NCBI GenBank assembly: GCA_902783795.1
Contig: CACZSO010000346.1
Location: 1-6,656 of the forward strand
Direction of reading: 5' to 3'
Length of the DNA stretch: 6,656 nucleotides
Source of the DNA: an uncultured Eubacteriales bacterium
Lineage (GTDB): Bacteria > Bacillota > Clostridia > Lachnospirales > Lachnospiraceae
Below, piece by piece: positions 5,447 through 6,656 of this stretch (its first letter is position 1; every line of letters begins with the position of its first letter). The notes beneath the pieces were generated by a model. It made no database searches, was not told where the DNA came from, and saw only the letters and a list, made by a program, of their open reading frames with translations. The position numbers and the translations under genes are program-made.

Positions 5447-6656
5447 TTACAGGACTACGTTATTCTTTTTAAGAAGTTCCCGGGCGCTTTCGACAGAATC
5501 CACACCTTTCGCGTTCTTTACCGGGGCAAATTCATGCTCCCTTACGACTTCATAGGAGAGGCAGGAATCCATCAGATGGATCATATCCAGCACCAGGAGC
5601 TCGAATTTATAGCCATTCACTTCTTCGGGTTTGATGAATTCTCCATTCTCATCCATATAGGGGATCTTCTTCTGCACCACATGGGTCATCATGGAGGTGC
5701 CGGAGATCTCTTCCAGCTTATCCAGGCGGAACAGGTAGTTTAAGATAACGCCGAAGGCATAGGACAGGTCACCATTCTCATCCCGGAGGGTGATCATATC
5801 GTCCGTCATCTCATAATACTCCACGATGCTGGGCTTCCCGTCTTCCAGGCAAAGAACGCCCACACGCTCATTAGGATCAGCTTTTCTGACTACCTTGCCG
5901 CCGCAGTCGCAGCCGGACAGGACCACCGCGCCCACCCAGGCAGGATCATTGATCCTTTGACAAACATTGTCCACCGCAAACACGGAGATGTATTCCACAC
6001 CACGCTCTACAAGATCCTCATACAGACCGGCTTTTTTAAGGGACGTGTACCAGCCGCCGTTTCCGTTGGGAGAAGAAGCGATCTTCCCTTTATCCTCCAT
6101 CATCACCTTCCGGTCAAAGCCCACACAGGGAGCCATGTCCTGGATGAAGAAGCGGACATACGACGGGTCATAGCCGAAATAATCCTTTTCCCGGAAGAAA
6201 GAAACCGTATCCTCGTTATTGATCTCAGAAGTCATGATATAGAGCGGGATATAAGCCCCGGCTTCTCTGACCACATCCATCAGGTTATTGATCAGGCACT
6301 CAAAGATATACAGCTCCCGGTCGATGCCAATGTTAAACATGCCCTTGGGTTTATCGAAGCCCAGCCGGGTACCCTGGCCGCCGGCTAAAAGGACCGCCGC
6401 CGTCTTACCTTCCCGGATAGCTTTCAGCCCCGCCTCTTCATAGACCCCACGGTTCTTCTCGATCTCCGCGATGGAAACAGCCGAAAGCGGCTCAAACACA
6501 CCACGCACATTCTCCTTAGCCCCGGACTCATCCAAAAGGTCTAAAAGCGAAAGGTCCAACTTATCGATCTGGTTAAGCAACGCCTCTTTTTCCGTCTCAC
6601 CAAGCTCGTCATAATACTTAAGAAGATGCGTCTGGCCATAGGACAACAACTTATCC
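5447..6656 (-). CDS. UDP-N-acetylhexosamine/UDP-glucose pyrophosphorylase-like uridylyltransferase (5' end beyond window)
   Basis: Member of the UDPGP family (eukaryote UAP1-like), which makes a UDP-sugar and pyrophosphate from UTP and a sugar 1-phosphate in the cytoplasm. Numbering from TTG 6649, residues 1-400 show: YGQTHLLKYYDEL (4-16), as at the start of UAP1-type proteins; the nucleotide-binding signature LLAGGQGTRLGFDKPKG (87-103); MTSEINNEDT (139-148); SPNGNGGWY (193-201); VFAVDN (223-228) then NDP at 234-236; GKVVRK (251-256) and ERVGVL (261-266); VEYYEM (276-281); KFELLVLD (348-355); and EFAPVKNAKG (373-382). The frame stays open upstream of TTG 6649 (Asp-Lys precede) and relatives carry a few more residues there, so the true start is probably outside the window. 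The usual GNI..NH motif reads GVILNY (300-305), so the sugar substrate (GlcNAc, GalNAc, glucose or other) is uncertain. It converges on dut and shares its terminator; product could feed peptidoglycan or surface glycan. Confidence 0.88.
   Translation of the reverse strand, partial: DKLLSYGQTHLLKYYDELGETEKEALLNQIDKLDLSLLDLLDESGAKENVRGVFEPLSAVSIAEIEKNRGVYEEAGLKAIREGKTAAVLLAGGQGTRLGFDKPKGMFNIGIDRELYIFECLINNLMDVVREAGAYIPLYIMTSEINNEDTVSFFREKDYFGYDPSYVRFFIQDMAPCVGFDRKVMMEDKGKIASSPNGNGGWYTSLKKAGLYEDLVERGVEYISVFAVDNVCQRINDPAWVGAVVLSGCDCGGKVVRKADPNERVGVLCLEDGKPSIVEYYEMTDDMITLRDENGDLSYAFGVILNYLFRLDKLEEISGTSMMTHVVQKKIPYMDENGEFIKPEEVNGYKFELLVLDMIHLMDSCLSYEVVREHEFAPVKNAKGVDSVESARELLKKNNVVL

Noticed and set aside
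5957..6388. Plus-strand open frame of 143 codons within the UDPGP gene
   Set aside because: It is antisense to conserved catalytic motifs of the minus-strand enzyme and resembles no known protein.
1..6656. CRISPR array, tRNA/rRNA genes, insertion sequence or prophage attachment site
   Set aside because: I saw no spaced repeats, tRNA-like folds, transposase motifs or terminal inverted repeats; almost the whole window is occupied by identified genes.

Overview
The window is a chromosomal segment of a Gram-positive bacterium, most probably an anaerobic clostridial species of the Lachnospiraceae type. Three things point that way: a cell-wall and division cluster without ftsA next to ftsZ, a dUTPase of the subfamily carrying an extra CGDNDEW-type insert, and a eukaryote-like UDP-sugar pyrophosphorylase (UDPGP family). 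The assignment is an inference from gene content and protein style; no rRNA or other taxonomic marker is present. All genes are intact except the two cut by the window edges.

Layout. Positions 1-117 hold the 3' end of mraY (lipid I synthase), followed after 31 bases by murD (149-1498) and, with a one-base stop/start overlap, by a divIB/ftsQ-type gene (1498-2277). These form the tail of a dcw (division and cell wall) operon. A 145-base gap carries a good sigma-A-type promoter (TTGACT, 18 bases, TATATT) and a leader of about 80 bases, then ftsZ (2423-3514), best read from a TTG start behind a perfect AAGGAGG. A GC-rich hairpin follows ftsZ and reaches almost to a polytopic membrane protein (3587-4960) that resembles oligosaccharide repeat-unit (Wzy-type) polymerases. 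The dUTPase gene dut (4957-5394) overlaps its end by ATGA. A strong bidirectional terminator (5395-5432) separates dut from a convergent minus-strand gene (5447 to beyond 6656) for a UDP-N-acetylhexosamine/UDP-glucose pyrophosphorylase-like enzyme.

How the genes fit together. MraY and MurD act in the lipid-linked and cytoplasmic steps of peptidoglycan precursor synthesis, DivIB/FtsQ joins the septal wall synthase complex, and FtsZ builds the ring that positions it. The UDPGP enzyme would make a UDP-sugar usable by wall or surface-glycan synthesis, and the Wzy-like protein may polymerise a surface glycan, so most of the window concerns the cell envelope. dut is a nucleotide-pool housekeeping gene coupled translationally to the membrane protein.

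Novelty. I see no defence system, mobile element, CRISPR array, tRNA/rRNA gene or clearly new system. The points worth checking are the shortened dcw order (no ftsW/spoVE, murG or murB between murD and ftsQ), the separate promoter and TTG start of ftsZ, the hairpin in front of the Wzy-like gene, substitutions in the sugar-binding motif of the UDPGP enzyme, and the divergent motif V of the dUTPase.
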